Below the pieces are notes generated by a model. It did not search any database. It saw only the letters and a program-made list of their open reading frames with translations, and was not told the DNA's origin. Shown one piece after another: positions 9,286 through 17,339 of a DNA stretch of 64,000 nucleotides. The stretch covers positions 2,035,995 through 2,099,994 of the forward strand of contig NZ_CP030040.1 of assembly GCF_003260995.1 (NCBI RefSeq). Reading direction: 5' to 3'. Position 1 is the stretch's first letter. Each line of letters begins with the position of its first letter. A program made the translations under genes and the position numbers. Source of the DNA: Acetobacterium sp. KB-1. GTDB taxonomy: Bacteria; Bacillota; Clostridia; Eubacteriales; Eubacteriaceae.

Positions 9286-9873
9286 TCAGTTATTTCCTAG
9301 TTTTGACCTGAGTTCTGCATTGGAACATCGGGACAATTCTTTAAGTTTTTCAGTTTTTTCATTCGGCGCACCATCACCCGCTAAAACAGCCTGTCGCAGT
9401 AATCGCAGTAAGGCTGTTTTTTCGGTATAGCTTTCATCGTAGCGGTCGGCCAGATCGTCGATAATGTGCTTCGTTAAAGAAGGACTGGCCCCTTCGGTAC
9501 AGACCGACAGGGTTAAATCACCCCGGCGAATAACGCAAGGAAAAATAAAATCCGAATCCTTCGGATCATCGACCCGATTGCACCATATTTTTTGGGACGC
9601 ACAGTCTCTTTTAATTTGTCCATTGAGCTCATGATTGTCAGTTGCCGCTACTACCAAATCGACACCAATGAGCTGCTCTTTGTGATAGCCGGAATCAATC
9701 CGGGTTAGCTGACCATTCTCAGTTTTAATGATCGACTCCAAAAAAACAGGACTCACCGCGATAACCTGCATGCCGTTTTCCAACAAGGTGACAATCCGTC
9801 TGGCAGCAACCTTGCCACCGCCGACAACCAGAACCTTTTTGCTTTCCAAGTTAAATAATAGCGGTGTCATCAT
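9286..9873 (-). CDS. Precorrin-2 dehydrogenase (SirC/Met8/CysG-N type)
   Basis: NAD-dependent oxidation of precorrin-2 to sirohydrochlorin, the substrate of CbiK. The 195-residue protein opens with LFNLESKKVLVVGGGKVAARR (Rossmann nucleotide-binding motif), followed by VVAATDNHELN and FIFPCVIRRGDLTLSVCTEGASPSLTKHI pieces typical of CysG N-terminal and SirC proteins. Its size fits the stand-alone dehydrogenase without a methylase domain, which is supplied by the neighbouring fusion. AGGAAG precedes the tandem ATG. The gene overlaps the hemA 3' end by 23 nt. Confidence 0.92.
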   Translation of the reverse strand: MMTPLLFNLESKKVLVVGGGKVAARRIVTLLENGMQVIAVSPVFLESIIKTENGQLTRIDSGYHKEQLIGVDLVVAATDNHELNGQIKRDCASQKIWCNRVDDPKDSDFIFPCVIRRGDLTLSVCTEGASPSLTKHIIDDLADRYDESYTEKTALLRLLRQAVLAGDGAPNEKTEKLKELSRCSNAELRSKLGNN

Positions 9874-11143
9874 TTTGTTGATCTTCCTGTGTTTTTTTGT
9901 CTTGAATTCCCGGGAACAGATAGGTCACGGTTTTTTCAATGCCAATAATTTGTTCTTCACACTCCAGTGACTTTAGTTGTTTAATCGGCGGCATCACCAT
10001 TTCCCGAAATTTGGAGCGGATCACCTTAGCCAAATAAACCGCTTCTTTTTCACTTAAGGTTAATCGGCCGCAGAGGGTTTCAATGGTTTCCTCAGCCAGT
10101 TGCCGGGAGGTTTCGTTTAAATCACGAACCATATTATCGACCTTGGCGTGGGTCACCCAGGACAACAGACCATCGATTTCATCCTGAATTTCGGCCGCTA
10201 TTTTTTTTGCAATCTTGACCCGATAAGCCATTTTTTCATCCATCATATTTTTAAAATCATCAATGGTCAGCAGTTTTACCTGAGGTAAGCTGCCAACGGC
10301 TTCTTCGACATCCCGGGGCAGTGCTAAATCGATCACGGTTAGCGGTTTACGCAGCGATTTCATTTCCGCGGCCTTCAAAACAACATGAGGCGATGCGGTG
10401 GCAGTAATAATCACATCCATGTCGGGAATGACTTGATAGCGGTCTTCATAATGGATCATCTGGACGTTTTCATGAATGGCCTCGCACTGATCCATATTAT
10501 GAAAGGTACGGTTAGTCATGTAGGGGTTACAAAAGCCTTCGGCCTTCATATAGCGCAGTGCCAGCACACCCATTTTCCCGGACCCGATGATGAGTATTTT
10601 TTTATCGCCATAATCCTCGGGATACGCCCGTTTGATATGCTTTACCGCGGTTGAGCTTAAGGATAAGGGGGTTTCGGATATTTTATAATCGGTTTTCACT
10701 TTTTTAGTAAAGGTTATCGCTTCCCGAAACATTTTCGTCAGGTATTTACCACAGCCCTTGATGGCCTGGGATTTTTCCAACGCATCCTTGACCTGACCCA
10801 AAATCTGATCTTCGCCCAAAATCATCGAGTCCAAACCGGTAACCACCTCATAGAGATGGACCATCGCTTCCCGCTCTTTTTTAACAAAAAGATAGGGTGC
10901 CAGTTCCGCTGATTTTTCATGAAGATAAAAATCGGTTAAAATTTCCCCAGCCGCATCCTGGTCTCGGGTCGAGACGTAGATCTCACTGCGGTTACAAGTT
11001 GAAAGAATTATCACCTCGGCTATATCCGCTTCATTCAAAAGGGTCTGGATGGCCTCATTCAAGGTGCGATGAAGAAAAGCCCCTTTTTCCCGAATTTCCA
11101 AAGGTGTATCCTTATGATTAATTCCCGCTACTACCAGTTTCAT
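9851..11143 (-). CDS. hemA: Glutamyl-tRNA reductase
   Basis: NADPH-dependent reduction of glutamyl-tRNA to glutamate-1-semialdehyde, the entry to the C5 tetrapyrrole route. The 430-residue protein has the catalytic cysteine C50 in ILSTCNRSEIY, YLFVKKEREAMVHLYEVVTGLDSMILGEDQILGQVK, and the Rossmann motif IIGSGKMG. ATG at 11143 follows AAAGGAGG at 9 nt. It overlaps the cbiO end by 26 nt and the next gene by 23 nt, so the cobalt importer and tetrapyrrole genes are translationally linked. Confidence 0.96.
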   Translation of the reverse strand: MKLVVAGINHKDTPLEIREKGAFLHRTLNEAIQTLLNEADIAEVIILSTCNRSEIYVSTRDQDAAGEILTDFYLHEKSAELAPYLFVKKEREAMVHLYEVVTGLDSMILGEDQILGQVKDALEKSQAIKGCGKYLTKMFREAITFTKKVKTDYKISETPLSLSSTAVKHIKRAYPEDYGDKKILIIGSGKMGVLALRYMKAEGFCNPYMTNRTFHNMDQCEAIHENVQMIHYEDRYQVIPDMDVIITATASPHVVLKAAEMKSLRKPLTVIDLALPRDVEEAVGSLPQVKLLTIDDFKNMMDEKMAYRVKIAKKIAAEIQDEIDGLLSWVTHAKVDNMVRDLNETSRQLAEETIETLCGRLTLSEKEAVYLAKVIRSKFREMVMPPIKQLKSLECEEQIIGIEKTVTYLFPGIQDKKTQEDQQNDDTAII

Positions 11144-11960
11144 CCACTTGAACCTCCTTTTTCTGATTTCTGATTGCTTCTTCCAGGGCAGCAATGCTGC
11201 GAAACCCTTTAATCCCCAGACACTGTTCCAGCCGGGTCATGGTTGCCTGTTCCAAACTGGCGGTTTCCAGGGCTTCAGTATTTTTAAAAACCGCAGTGGT
11301 TTCACCTTCTACCAGCACGCCGCCATGATGGAGCACATAGGTGTAATCACAAAATTCATAAATAAAATCCATATCATGGCTGGATAAAATAATCTTGATG
11401 CCCTTAGCCAGTGCCCCTTTGATGATCGCTTTGACCCCAGCCTTGCTTTTAGGATCGAGCCCTAAGGTGGGTTCATCCATCAGGATGATCTCCGGTTCGA
11501 CGGCTAAAACCCCGGCCATCGCCACCCGTTTTTTTTGCCCATAACTGAGATAATGCACTGGCCGATCGGCCAAAAGTGTGATGCCGGTGGCTTCCATCGC
11601 CGCCTTCACCCGCTCATCGATGACCGCACTAGCCATGCCCATATTCCTCAGAGCAAAGGCCACATCATCATATATGCCGGAATAAAAGACCTGCTTATCC
11701 GATTCCTGAATCACCAGCCCAATCGATTTGCGAAATTCATAGAGATTTTTTTTCTTATAGGATAAGGGTTCTTCTTTAAAAAAAACGGTTCCTTCCGTTG
11801 GTTTGATCAACCCAATCAGCGCCGACATCAAGGTCGATTTTCCAGCTCCGTTTTCACCGATCAGGGCGATGCAATTCCCTTTACTTCCGTCAATAGAGAC
11901 ACTTTTTAAGGCCTTAGTGCCGTCCGGATATTGATATGTCAAATTATTAGTTTTAATCAT
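11118..11960 (-). CDS. cbiO: Cobalt ECF transporter ATP-binding protein
   Basis: ATPase of the CbiMNQO cobalt importer. The 280-residue protein has Walker A GENGAGKST (35-43), Q-loop LVIQESDKQVF, signature LSYGQKKRVAMAG, Walker B ILMDEPTLGLD and the switch histidine in LSSHDMDFI. It overlaps cbiQ by 8 nt. The QESDKQ segment resembles group I ECF/cobalt ATPases. Confidence 0.94.
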   Translation of the reverse strand: MIKTNNLTYQYPDGTKALKSVSIDGSKGNCIALIGENGAGKSTLMSALIGLIKPTEGTVFFKEEPLSYKKKNLYEFRKSIGLVIQESDKQVFYSGIYDDVAFALRNMGMASAVIDERVKAAMEATGITLLADRPVHYLSYGQKKRVAMAGVLAVEPEIILMDEPTLGLDPKSKAGVKAIIKGALAKGIKIILSSHDMDFIYEFCDYTYVLHHGGVLVEGETTAVFKNTEALETASLEQATMTRLEQCLGIKGFRSIAALEEAIRNQKKEVQVDETGSSGN

Positions 11961-12663
11961 TTTTCAGACCTTTCCGATAGCTTACATGAAAATCTCCCTG
12001 ATATTGCTTTAATTCCAGGGTTTGTGTCATCTCCTCGTAGCTCTGAATGGCCATGAGAAACAAATTGCTTAACATCATTGCAATGGATTGGATGGCAACT
12101 TTAAAATTGCGATAGCCAAACCGCAATTCCTGGGCAGTTGCCATGACTTTAAGTTTATCCCAGTAATCAAAGATGAAGCGGTAGGTTAAAACAAATATTT
12201 CTAAAAAAGTATTGCTGATATGGGCTTTTTTCATGACTCCGGCGATCTGCATCACCGGGGTTGTGTAAATTAAAAAAAGCATACAGGAAACTCCTGCCAT
12301 CGCTCGACAGAAAACCAGGCTGGCCAGCACCAGATTGGTGGCAGTGATACCGATGGTAAACTGAAAAAAGTTAAATGCAAATAAATAATCACCACTACCA
12401 CGACTTCCGCTGGCGATGGTAAACAATAACGCCAGGGCTCCGGGGATAATAAAGAGGGAGTCAAAAATCAGGGTATGCAGATAAATCCGCACCGGAATTT
12501 TTGCCCACAATAGGGTACACCCCACCATAACACCAAAAACCCCTGCCATATACAGGGGTTCATTGATGAAGAAAACCGAAAGGAGCATGACTAACGAAAC
12601 CACTACCTTCACAGTAGGATTGGCATTGTTTAGTTTATTGGTATGGGCAAAACGATCAATCAT
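11953..12663 (-). CDS. cbiQ: Cobalt ECF transporter transmembrane (T) protein
   Basis: Integral membrane coupling subunit of CbiMNQO. The 236-residue protein has several hydrophobic helices, N-terminal DRFAHTNKLNNANPTVKV (the usual position of the CbiQ/EcfT start motif) and C-terminal cytoplasmic coupling helices around MATAQELRFGYRN. AGGAGA precedes the ATG at 12663. It is followed at once by cbiO; cbiN upstream is separated by a palindromic element. Confidence 0.92.
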   Translation of the reverse strand: MIDRFAHTNKLNNANPTVKVVVSLVMLLSVFFINEPLYMAGVFGVMVGCTLLWAKIPVRIYLHTLIFDSLFIIPGALALLFTIASGSRGSGDYLFAFNFFQFTIGITATNLVLASLVFCRAMAGVSCMLFLIYTTPVMQIAGVMKKAHISNTFLEIFVLTYRFIFDYWDKLKVMATAQELRFGYRNFKVAIQSIAMMLSNLFLMAIQSYEEMTQTLELKQYQGDFHVSYRKGLKND

Positions 12664-12733
12664 GGTTGTCTCCTTCTAAGATGCAGTTAATATTTATATA
12701 AGTCGCCGGACTTCAGGTTGGTGACAAACTCCC

Positions 12734-12851
12734 GTACCGACCAATTGTTAATCTGATGTATACTGCAAGCTCGGACAGGCTCCCGCCGTGTCCGCCTTGA
12801 TGCACAGGGTCTGACCCCTAGGTCACAACATGATGTAACAAGTGTCGGTAC
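12734..12851. repeat. Palindromic interspersed element, copy 4, with a nested insertion
   Basis: Arms GTACCGACCAATTGTTAATC and TAACAAGTGTCGGTAC flank the same inner CGGACAGGC/GCCGTGTCCG stem as copy 3. About 20 extra bases that include GGGTCTGACCCC (itself palindromic) interrupt the right arm near 12806-12825. It lies in the cbiN-cbiQ gap. Confidence 0.8.
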
Positions 12852-12867
12852 TGCTTTATCTTACTAT

Positions 12868-13167
12868 TTACACTGATTTATCGGCTTTTTCATTTTTTTT
12901 CGACTTTTTATAAAGGTAGAAAAAGCAGATTCCCAGACCGCCGACACCTAAAATCTGTTGGAAGAGGAATAGGTTTTCTTCCATCTCGCCGGGATCAAAC
13001 AAGCTTTCAAACCAGGGCACATAATTTTCATCGATTGCGGTGATGGCTGTTCCAGCAGCATCATCTGCGCCTGAAAACTCAGCGTCCGGCAAAGCAATCT
13101 GAGGGATAATAATCAGTGCGCCAATTAATAAAATCAGAACAACCTTAGTTATCGGTGAGAGTTTCAT
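12868..13167 (-). CDS. cbiN: Cobalt transport protein CbiN
   Basis: Small two-helix accessory subunit of the CbiMNQO cobalt importer. The 99-residue protein has an N-terminal hydrophobic helix ([15 protein letters not shown]), an extracytoplasmic acidic segment with [12 protein letters not shown] and [12 protein letters not shown], and a second helix near [11 protein letters not shown] with a positively charged tail. That is the standard CbiN layout and length. Its start overlaps the 3' end of cbiM by 23 nt. Confidence 0.93.
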   Translation of the reverse strand: MKLSPITKVVLILLIGALIIIPQIALPDAEFSGADDAAGTAITAIDENYVPWFESLFDPGEMEENLFLFQQILGVGGLGICFFYLYKKSKKNEKADKSV

Positions 13168-13891
13168 TTGAAATAATCCCCTTTTCTTTATATTGGTAAA
13201 TGGCGTTAACCACCAGTACGGTTAAAATGCCTTCGATAATTGCCAGTGGTATCTGGGTAATCGCAAAAATACTTAAGAACTTAACAACGGAAGCTACAAT
13301 CCCCCCGACCGGGTCCGGAAAGGCTAGTCCCAACTGGATGGAGGTGGTTACATAGGTTGCCAGATCGGCAATAAAGGCGGCTAAAAAAACGGTTAAGGCT
13401 TTGGGAACATTGATTTTTGACAGCCCTTTGTAAATCCCGTAAGCCACAAAAGATCCGACAATTGCCATCGAAAAGGCGTTGGCACCCAAAGTTGTCAGCC
13501 CGCCATGAGCCAGCAGCAGCGCCTGAAACAAAAGCGCAATGGTACCAACTACTACAGTGGCAAAGGGTCCCAAGAGGATCGCGCCCAAGCCGATCCCTGT
13601 CATATGAGAAGAACTCCCCGTTACCGAAGGCAGTTTAAACGCTGATAAGGCAAAGGTAAAAGCCGTTGCTATGGCTAAAAGAACTTTTTGCTCAGGTTTG
13701 TCTTTGAATATCTTCCCAACCTGATAGAGTCCGAAGGCGATAAACGGCAGGGCTAGCACCCACCAGAAAACAGCCCAACCAATGGGTAAAAAGCCTTCCA
13801 TAATATGCATAGCGTTTACAGGCTGGGCAGCCAAAACAACCATTAAAAACGCGATTCCCACAACGGTCATGGTTTTTTTCATTTTCTCCAT
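13145..13891 (-). CDS. cbiM: Cobalt ECF transporter substrate-binding (S) protein
   Basis: Membrane S component that binds Co2+. The 248-residue protein has a cleavable signal sequence whose cleavage after PVNA would expose MHIMEGFLP, the conserved N-terminal metal ligand segment of CbiM. Further hallmarks are [17 protein letters not shown] and [14 protein letters not shown]. An open frame extends upstream, but ATG at 13891 has GGAGG 5 nt upstream and yields the proper signal peptide. It is the first gene after the cobalamin riboswitch and its terminator. Confidence 0.95.
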   Translation of the reverse strand: MEKMKKTMTVVGIAFLMVVLAAQPVNAMHIMEGFLPIGWAVFWWVLALPFIAFGLYQVGKIFKDKPEQKVLLAIATAFTFALSAFKLPSVTGSSSHMTGIGLGAILLGPFATVVVGTIALLFQALLLAHGGLTTLGANAFSMAIVGSFVAYGIYKGLSKINVPKALTVFLAAFIADLATYVTTSIQLGLAFPDPVGGIVASVVKFLSIFAITQIPLAIIEGILTVLVVNAIYQYKEKGIISNETLTDN

Positions 13892-13920
13892 GCTAACCTC
13901 CATTTTATGATAATTTACCG

Positions 13921-13963
13921 AAAAAAAACCTTTTCCCCACAATACTATGGGAAAAAAGGTTTT
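13921..13963 (-). terminator. Riboswitch-associated intrinsic terminator before cbiM
   Basis: On the minus strand AAAACCTTTTTTCCC and GGGGAAAAGGTTTTTTTT form a strong stem ending in eight T. It lies between the cobalamin riboswitch and the cbiM ribosome site, as expected for a transcription-terminating expression platform. Confidence 0.88.
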
Positions 13964-14054
13964 ATCATTACACATATCCATCAATTCTATGATTCACACC
14001 AAGAACCAACTTTTGTTAATGTTACTAACTTCCCTTTTCCCTGGAAGGACACTT

Positions 14055-14240
14055 TAGTACATCATATTAGTAGGTTTCCTGACTTATAGCTTTTATTCTC
14101 CTCGCCTTCCCAGACAAAACGTGCCCAGTGGCCAATTTAAGGAGACATAACTAATTACAGTGACCGGATCGTTCTGGATTCTAACCAGATTCCCTCAATG
14201 AAATTTTTCATCCTAAATGATTTTTTACATTTTTATTTAA
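14055..14240 (-). promoter_or_regulatory. Cobalamin riboswitch (long form) upstream of cbiM
   Basis: Minus-strand core elements are in the correct order: GGGAATCTGGTTAGAATCC, GGTCACTGTAATT, GCCACTG, GGGAAGGC and the B12 box AGTCAGGAAACCT (about 14072-14084). This is the long architecture with a P8-P12-size segment between the ACTGTA and GCCACTG elements. It should shut off the 13 kb cbiM-cbiJ operon when adenosylcobalamin is plentiful. Confidence 0.93.
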
Positions 14241-14250
14241 TTGTGGTTAT

Positions 14251-14278
14251 ATTATAACATGGATACGATAAATGTACA
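14251..14278 (-). promoter_or_regulatory. Predicted sigma-A promoter of the cbiM operon
   Basis: Minus-strand TGTACA (-35), 16 nt, TATAAT (-10). Transcription would begin about 14244, just before the riboswitch. Confidence 0.55.
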
Positions 14279-14453
14279 GTTTTTTTTAAGTGAATTAAGG
14301 CTAAAAGCAGTTTTACATGTAGCTTTGATGCCTCCCTCTATTTTTTTACAAACCTTCAATAAGGCCCATTAACTGCCCCTATTACGATAGGCAACACTGA
14401 TCTTTTAATTAAATGAACTGGGAGGGATTCTTATTAACCAATCGTTGTAACTA
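14279..14453. other. Intergenic spacer without recognised content
   Basis: AT-rich gap between the cbiM promoter and the end of the permease gene. No gene, RNA or clear terminator was recognised. Confidence 0.5.
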
Positions 14454-16454
14454 TTAATGAATCATCTTATAATAGGATCTGGCCGTGAGTAGATAAACCC
14501 CAGTATACACTAAAGCATAAACAACAACCCCCACAAGCGTGCATAAAAGAATTAGGGGTATATTGGTCAGCCGGAAGGCGGCTAACATTTTAGTAATAAC
14601 CGGAAAGGCAAAAGCCACGTGGATGATGGCTCCGGCCAGGGGCAGAAAAAATACCATTAAGATCTGCTTGCCAATAGTTTTTTTAACCTCGGTTTTATCC
14701 ATCCCCACCTTCTGCATAATGACAAACCGTTCGCTGTCTTCATAACCTTCAGAAATCTGTTTAAAATAGATAATTAACACCGTGGCCATCATAAAGAGGG
14801 AGCCCAGAAATACACCCAGGAATAAAAAACCACCAAATATTCCATAAAGTTCTGCCAGTGATTCATAAATATTTCTTATCTCAATATCCGGATTGAGCTG
14901 ACTAACCGAAGCCCTCACCTGTTTTGAAAAATGGTTAATATTATCTTCACTGCCACTGAGATTAAACATCATGGCGTGATGAATCGCTGGTGACTCACTG
15001 TCAGCATTGTCTTTATTGGCATTCATGGCCGTGTAAATAGTCGACATCATCTGTTCGTCATTGACAATGATATAATAGCTATTTCCGGTAATCAATTTCT
15101 TTTTGAAGTCCATCGGCACTGATTCGAGCTGTTCAACCACCAAAAACAGATTTTCGCCAAAAACCACGGTTTGTTCCTGGTAATTCTCACCGGCTGAAAA
15201 AATCATTACTTCATTTTCTGCCAGGGTTTTGTTTTGATTCGTCATCCGGTTGTAATCTTCTAGCGGTACCGTGGTAATCTTACTGATCGTATTATAATAC
15301 GTTAGATCCAAGTTCTCATCCGTTACCATATCCGGCAGAAAATGGCTGCCCTCCTTAAAGGCCGTAAAGGTACTCATATCAAAAGACAGTTCATTTGTTG
15401 TTTCCACCTTGGCACTGGTCTTTTCGGCTACAACAATTTTTTCAATCTCCGAAAAATCGGTGGTTTCAGCCGCACCAATAAAGCTCACATCCATGGGATA
15501 GTAATCCCGCCGCATACTTTCCTGACCGATGTATAAGGATACCGTCGTGGAGATCGTGACCAATACCATGGTGCTGAGAATACAAATATTAGCCAGACCG
15601 ACAGCATTTTGTTTCATTCGATAAATCATCCCGGAAACTGAAATAAAATTTCGGGACTGGTAATAGAACTTTTTATTCTTCTTCAAGCATTTTAGCAGTG
15701 TGACGCTCCCCGCTGTAAACAAAGCATAGGTTCCGATGATGACAAAAATAACGGCCACAAAGAAAAGCAGTATCGCTTCAATGGGATCTTGCACTGATAA
15801 AGCAATCGCATAGCCAATTCCCAGCGAAATCACGCCGATGAGCGTCATCAGCCATGAAGATTTTGGTTCTTTTTCACCATGCTCCCCACCTCTTAATAAA
15901 TCAATGGGGTTGGTAAGCTTTACCTGCAAAAAATTAGTTAATAGGGTCAAGCCAAAAATAGCCAGAAATACAACCGTCGTATATAACAAACCCATCTGAT
16001 CAATCTTAAAAGCAAGTGGACTTTTAATATGAGCAAGGTTAAGAAGGATTAGAAACATCAGTTTCCCAATCAGGACCCCACCAAGGAGCCCTAAACTCAA
16101 ACTGATTACCGTCACAAATAGCGTTTCATAGAATAACACTCTGGCAATATGCTTCTTTTCCATTCCCAGAATACTGTATAATCCCAGTTCTTTTTTTCGT
16201 CGTTTAATCAAAAAACTGTTGGTATAGAAGAGAAAGATCACCGCAAAAATGCCAATAACAATAATCCCGAGGAATAATAATATTTTCAAGCTTTCCGAAC
16301 CTTGCATTGCGTCTAATCCCTTATTGCTTTGGATTGAAACGATGGTATAAAAAGCCATAATCGATCCGATACAAGTCAGTATATAAGGGATGTAGGTGTT
16401 CCCGTTTTTCTTTAAATTGACCAGCGCCAACTTGGGATAAAAAAACTTATTCAA
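14454..16454 (-). CDS. BceB-type ABC transporter permease (peptide antibiotic resistance)
   Basis: FtsX/MacB-like permease of the Bce family, partner of the adjoining ATPase and of a Bce-type sensor kinase. The 666-residue protein shows about seven N-terminal membrane helices, a large extracytoplasmic domain (roughly 310-525) and three C-terminal helices, which is the 10-helix BceB layout. The motif KRRKKELGLYSILGMEKKHI is typical. A TTG start at 16454 is preferred over GTG at 16463, because GGAGG is 8 nt from TTG and is too close to the GTG. It overlaps the ATPase by 8 nt. The substrate cannot be told from sequence; cationic antimicrobial peptides are usual for the family. Confidence 0.85.
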   Translation of the reverse strand: MNKFFYPKLALVNLKKNGNTYIPYILTCIGSIMAFYTIVSIQSNKGLDAMQGSESLKILLFLGIIVIGIFAVIFLFYTNSFLIKRRKKELGLYSILGMEKKHIARVLFYETLFVTVISLSLGLLGGVLIGKLMFLILLNLAHIKSPLAFKIDQMGLLYTTVVFLAIFGLTLLTNFLQVKLTNPIDLLRGGEHGEKEPKSSWLMTLIGVISLGIGYAIALSVQDPIEAILLFFVAVIFVIIGTYALFTAGSVTLLKCLKKNKKFYYQSRNFISVSGMIYRMKQNAVGLANICILSTMVLVTISTTVSLYIGQESMRRDYYPMDVSFIGAAETTDFSEIEKIVVAEKTSAKVETTNELSFDMSTFTAFKEGSHFLPDMVTDENLDLTYYNTISKITTVPLEDYNRMTNQNKTLAENEVMIFSAGENYQEQTVVFGENLFLVVEQLESVPMDFKKKLITGNSYYIIVNDEQMMSTIYTAMNANKDNADSESPAIHHAMMFNLSGSEDNINHFSKQVRASVSQLNPDIEIRNIYESLAELYGIFGGFLFLGVFLGSLFMMATVLIIYFKQISEGYEDSERFVIMQKVGMDKTEVKKTIGKQILMVFFLPLAGAIIHVAFAFPVITKMLAAFRLTNIPLILLCTLVGVVVYALVYTGVYLLTARSYYKMIH

Positions 16455-17214
16455 GGTTCTCACCTCCGGTTGCCAGTATCGACAAGGTAAAGGATATTTT
16501 CTGATACATGTCGTCGTTACTCATCGAACCCCGATAGATCTGATTGTATATTTCGCCATCTTTGATAAATAACACCCGGTTGGCATGACTGGCTGCTGCC
16601 ACTGAGTGAGTAACCATCAGGATCGTCTGACCCAGGTCATTGATGGTTGAAAAGATCTTTAGCAGATTCATCGCCGCCTTGGAATCCAAGGCACCGGTGG
16701 GTTCATCAGCGAGCACCAGTTTGGGCTCGGTAATCAGTGCCCGGGCCACTGCGGCCCGCTGTTTTTGCCCTCCGGAAACCTCGTAGGGGAATTTTTGTAG
16801 CAGTTCCTCGATTTCTAATCGCTGCGAAAGGGGCTTAATCCGGCTGTTCATTTCTTCAAATTTTTTCTGAGCCAATACCAGCGGCAAAAAGATATTATCC
16901 TGAATCGAAAAGGTATCTAAAAGATTAAAGTCCTGAAAGACAAAACCCAGATTATCCCGACGAAAGGCCGAAATGTCACTGTCTTTGATAGTGACAATAT
17001 TTTTACCGTCCAGAAACACCTCCCCACTGGTGGGTTTATCAAGCGATGCCAGAATATTGAGCAGGGTTGTTTTTCCTGAACCGGATTCTCCCATGATGGC
17101 CACGTATTCGCCCTGTTCAACCGAGAAACTAACATTAGACAGCGCCTGTACCTGATTCCCGCCAAACCGGGTGGTATAGATCTTTTTTAAATTCTTTACT
17201 TCGAGTAATCGCAT
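16447..17214 (-). CDS. BceA-type ABC transporter ATP-binding protein
   Basis: Cytoplasmic ATPase for the BceB-like permease. The 255-residue protein has Walker A GESGSGKTT, Q-loop FVFQDFNLLD, signature VSGGQKQRAAVARAL and Walker B LVLADEPTGALD. ATG at 17214 has GGGAG 7 nt upstream. A BceR-like operator lies about 105 nt upstream, so expression probably needs the adjacent response regulator. Confidence 0.9.
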   Translation of the reverse strand: MRLLEVKNLKKIYTTRFGGNQVQALSNVSFSVEQGEYVAIMGESGSGKTTLLNILASLDKPTSGEVFLDGKNIVTIKDSDISAFRRDNLGFVFQDFNLLDTFSIQDNIFLPLVLAQKKFEEMNSRIKPLSQRLEIEELLQKFPYEVSGGQKQRAAVARALITEPKLVLADEPTGALDSKAAMNLLKIFSTINDLGQTILMVTHSVAAASHANRVLFIKDGEIYNQIYRGSMSNDDMYQKISFTLSILATGGENLE

Positions 17215-17259
17215 TATTTTTCTCCCTCTATGATTTGAAATTTTCTTATCGACAACTAA

Positions 17260-17265
17260 AGTATA
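17260..17265 (-). promoter_or_regulatory. Predicted -10 element of the bceAB-like promoter
   Basis: Minus-strand TATACT with no good -35 hexamer at 16-18 nt. This fits an activator-dependent promoter driven from the BceR-like site at 17319. Confidence 0.4.
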
Positions 17266-17318
17266 AAGGAAACGCAGCTGCCCTGCCATCGCTTCGACTT
17301 ACATTTCGACTTCTAATC

Positions 17319-17332
17319 TTACACTTTTGTAA
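17319..17332. promoter_or_regulatory. Predicted BceR-type operator
   Basis: TTACACTTTTGTAA matches the inverted-repeat TNACA-N4-TGTAA described for BceR-like regulators. It sits directly upstream of the bceA-like promoter. A further half-site TTACA lies about 20 nt away. Confidence 0.65.
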
Positions 17333-17339
17333 GGTTGTC

